Positions 5,535 to 7,484 of a stretch of 7,484 nt of DNA are shown here, one piece after another. The notes beneath the pieces are model-generated. The model had not been told where the DNA came from, made no database searches, and saw nothing but the letters and a program-made list of their open reading frames with translations. Source of the DNA: Planctomycetota bacterium (GTDB lineage Bacteria > Planctomycetota > Planctomycetia > Planctomycetales > Planctomycetaceae); contig JAEYWB010000188.1 in the NCBI GenBank assembly GCA_023429275.1, positions 1-7,484 of the forward strand, given 5' to 3'. The position numbers were made by a program, and so were the translations under genes. The number at the start of each line of letters is the position of its first letter. Position 1 is the first letter of the stretch.

Positions 5535-7484
5535 TCACGGGGAGGTTCCACCCCGAGGAGCACGGCGGCCGGACCCGGAGGTCGGTCCGCCGCCAGGGTA
5601 GCCGCCGCCGGGATAACCCCCGCCAGGATAGCCACCCCCCGGATAGGCGCCGGCCCCACCCTTCCGCATGTTGTTCTTCTTCTTGCTGTTGCCCATCATC
5701 TCGTACCCGGACATCTCGGGCATGGCCGGTGACGTCAGGCCTTCGAGGCCTGTCACGTTCGTGGCTGCAGCGGCGATCTGTTTCAGGTAATCGAACGCCT
5801 TCGCCTGGGCTTCCATGTAGCTGCGGGCCTTCTTTTCAGCGGCCGCCGAGCTGAAGGCATCGATATCGGTCAGGTCTCCCTCCGCATCCGCCACGAGCAC
5901 CCGGGCGGGAAGCCCCAGGTCGCCGCTCGACGTGCTGAACTTGAGGTCGGTGTGATACGCCGGGGCGAGCTTCGTGTCCCCGGCGGCGTCGACCACGAAG
6001 TCCTTCGACGCAAAGGTGTAGTTCTTCGTTTCATACGTGCTCTCTGTCGGGTCGATCACCTCCACCTTCTGGCTGCCGGAGATCGTCTGGCCGACATAGG
6101 TCTCGACCGTCCCCTGGACGACCGTCCCCATCTTCGAGTCCCACTGGAACATGCTCATCTTGGCGGCGGGGAGCGACTTCTTCGTCTCGACACTCGCGAC
6201 GAAGTAGTCGACATCCGGCTTCACATAGGCGGGCTCCGTCACTTCGCTCCACTTGGTGGTGCGGGTCTCTCCCTGAACGACGGTCGCTTCACCGTTCGCT
6301 TCCGAAGGCTGCCGGCCGAAGTTCGGGTTGATGAGCTCGAGGCGGACGCGATACCGGTAGGTCTTGCCCGGCTCGACGGCGAAGTCGATGAAGCGGAACA
6401 GGAGCAGTTCGCCATCGACCGTCGCGCGGGTCTTGATCCAGGCCATGAGCGCCTTGTCGACCTCCTTCTCGTCCTTGCTCATGATCTTCTTCATCATCTC
6501 TTCGGGGGTCATCTGGCCGCCGCGGCCAGCAGTCGCCCGAGGAGAGTTGACCGCCATCGGGTAGCCTCCTCCGGCCCCCATGCCTCCCGAGTAGCCGCCG
6601 CCGGGATAGCCCCCGCCGGGGGAGCCGCCATACGGCGAGCCGCCGTATCCCCCCGCTCCTCCGTACATTTCCGGCGTCGACATCATGTACGAGGTGTCAT
6701 ACGCCGATCCTCCACCGAAGACCGAGGCCTGCACTTCACGGTTGTCGAAGGTGAGGTGCGAGAACCCCTTGCGGGTAATCTTCGGCTGCAGGGTCTTCTG
6801 ATCCTCGAGGTACTTCTCGAGAAGCTTGCGGTTGTATTCGAGCTGCTCGTTGATCTCCTTCTCGCTGAGTTCGAACCGCTCGAGGGCCGGGTGGGTGATG
6901 TCCTTGAACCACTGGCCGAAGACCCGCCGCGGCAGCGGCATCGTCATGACGCTGTTGGTCACCGTGCCGGCGATCACCTCGGGATCGAACCCGTCCGCAA
7001 TGGTCAGCACCTGCTCGGCGGCGGCGCGGTCGACCGTGCTCCAGTCACCCCACTTGCCGTCCGCCGGGCTGACGAGTTCCTGCCGCTCGAGCTGGAAATC
7101 GATGATGTCGAACGCGCGGGCCGCGTCGCCAAAGGGACGCTGGATCGCTTCGGCGAACTTGCGGATCTGGTCCTTGACCGGGAACACCGCGCGGACGGCG
7201 ACGTAGTGATGTCCTTCCCCTTCGACCTTCGGCAGCATCGCTCCGCCGGCCATCCCTTCGGCACCGGGCGCCATTCCATAACCGGTCGCCGGAGCGTAAA
7301 GGTCCGGAGCGGTGTACATCGGCGTCGACAGCTCTCCAGCCCCCCCCGCTCCAGGCAGCGCACCGATGGCATTCCGCTGACGGAATTCGTCGGGGGTTTC
7401 GTCTTCCTTCTTCATCGGGGCCTTGTCTGCCCCTTCCGTCGCCGCTCCTTCCGCCGAGGCGAGCACCGGCGGAGCCTTCTGGAC
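5535..7484 (-). CDS. Planctomycete-type Gly/Tyr-rich protein of unknown function, N-terminus cut by window edge
   Basis: The frame is open to the right edge (six codons beyond the GTG at 7466), so the true start lies outside; at least 649 residues are present. Numbering from that GTG: an acidic/Pro-rich region (1-80); a folded segment with YVAVRAVFPVKDQIRKF (88-104), FDIIDFQLERQEL (119-131) and WGDWSTVD (139-146); a charged helical stretch possibly forming a coiled coil (199-226); a Gly/Pro/Tyr-rich linker (269-302); a beta-rich part with EPGKTYRYRVRLELINPNFG (365-384), which looks fibronectin/Ig-like; an Ala-rich helix (538-567); a Lys/Asn patch (595-602); and four YPGGG units (608-627) before a basic tail. 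No transmembrane segment is visible in what remains; one may exist in the missing N-terminus. I associate this overall pattern with large planctomycete-specific proteins without assigned function. Convergent with the serine hydrolase gene and closed by the terminator at 5465-5501. Confidence 0.8.
   Translation of the reverse strand, partial: VQKAPPVLASAEGAATEGADKAPMKKEDETPDEFRQRNAIGALPGAGGAGELSTPMYTAPDLYAPATGYGMAPGAEGMAGGAMLPKVEGEGHHYVAVRAVFPVKDQIRKFAEAIQRPFGDAARAFDIIDFQLERQELVSPADGKWGDWSTVDRAAAEQVLTIADGFDPEVIAGTVTNSVMTMPLPRRVFGQWFKDITHPALERFELSEKEINEQLEYNRKLLEKYLEDQKTLQPKITRKGFSHLTFDNREVQASVFGGGSAYDTSYMMSTPEMYGGAGGYGGSPYGGSPGGGYPGGGYSGGMGAGGGYPMAVNSPRATAGRGGQMTPEEMMKKIMSKDEKEVDKALMAWIKTRATVDGELLLFRFIDFAVEPGKTYRYRVRLELINPNFGRQPSEANGEATVVQGETRTTKWSEVTEPAYVKPDVDYFVASVETKKSLPAAKMSMFQWDSKMGTVVQGTVETYVGQTISGSQKVEVIDPTESTYETKNYTFASKDFVVDAAGDTKLAPAYHTDLKFSTSSGDLGLPARVLVADAEGDLTDIDAFSSAAAEKKARSYMEAQAKAFDYLKQIAAAATNVTGLEGLTSPAMPEMSGYEMMGNSKKKNNMRKGGAGAYPGGGYPGGGYPGGGYPGGGPTSGSGRRAPRGGTSP
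5586..5645 (-). repeat. In-gene tandem repeat, 4 x 15 nt encoding YPGGG
   Basis: Four contiguous 15-nt units, visible on the plus strand as a GGATA or GGGTA core recurring every 15 nt (GTA/ATA ending at 5600, 5615, 5630, 5645), each encoding Tyr-Pro-Gly-Gly-Gly near the C-terminus of the minus-strand protein. Units differ at several bases, so the array is not freshly duplicated. The array is in-frame and length variation by unit would not break the gene. Confidence 0.85.
6561..6662 (-). repeat. In-gene Gly/Tyr/Pro-rich degenerate repeat
   Basis: Codes for residues 269-302 of the minus-strand protein, containing PYGGSPGGGYPGGGYSGG. The same YPGGG-type unit as the C-terminal array occurs here, mixed with GGYGGS variants. 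It separates the helical segment from the fibronectin-like part and is probably a flexible linker. Confidence 0.7.

Overview
The window is G+C-rich DNA, most likely from a member of the Planctomycetota. The assignment rests on gene content, not on any marker gene: a NirA-type reductase beside an Fe-S/FAD/NADPH reductase, a secreted serine hydrolase carrying an extra C-terminal domain, a Gly/Tyr-rich protein of a kind I associate with planctomycetes, and intergenic elements made of CACAGAG heptamers. No rRNA, tRNA, CRISPR array, transposase or phage gene was seen.

Layout. (1) Positions 1-1185 (+) hold the C-terminal two thirds or so of a siroheme/4Fe-4S nitrite/sulfite reductase, cut by the left window edge. 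(2) Positions 1186-1286 are intergenic and filled by an inverted-repeat element. (3) Positions 1287-3050 (+) encode a 587-residue NADPH-dependent diflavin-reductase-like protein in which the flavodoxin (FMN) domain is replaced by a small four-cysteine iron-sulfur domain. (4) Positions 3051-3265 are intergenic, with a second copy of the inverted-repeat element and another hairpin. (5) Positions 3266-5410 (+) encode a secreted beta-lactamase-family serine hydrolase fused to a mutarotase-like domain. (6) Positions 5411-5534 lie between convergent genes and hold an intrinsic terminator for the minus strand. (7) Positions 5535-7484 (-) encode most of a Gly-rich protein of unknown function, running off the right edge.

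The first two genes make functional sense together. The flavoprotein would take electrons from NADPH through FAD and its own Fe-S cluster and deliver them to the siroheme enzyme, giving an NADPH-driven six-electron reduction of nitrite (or sulfite) without a separate ferredoxin or FMN carrier. This is inferred from domains and adjacency. The serine hydrolase and the Gly-rich protein show no obvious link to that pathway.

The most unusual non-coding feature is a pair of intergenic elements flanking the flavoprotein gene. Each consists of CACAGAG heptamers spaced exactly 9 nt apart, followed by the complementary CTCTGTG/CTCCGTG heptamers in the same 9-nt phase, so the transcripts could fold in more than one register.
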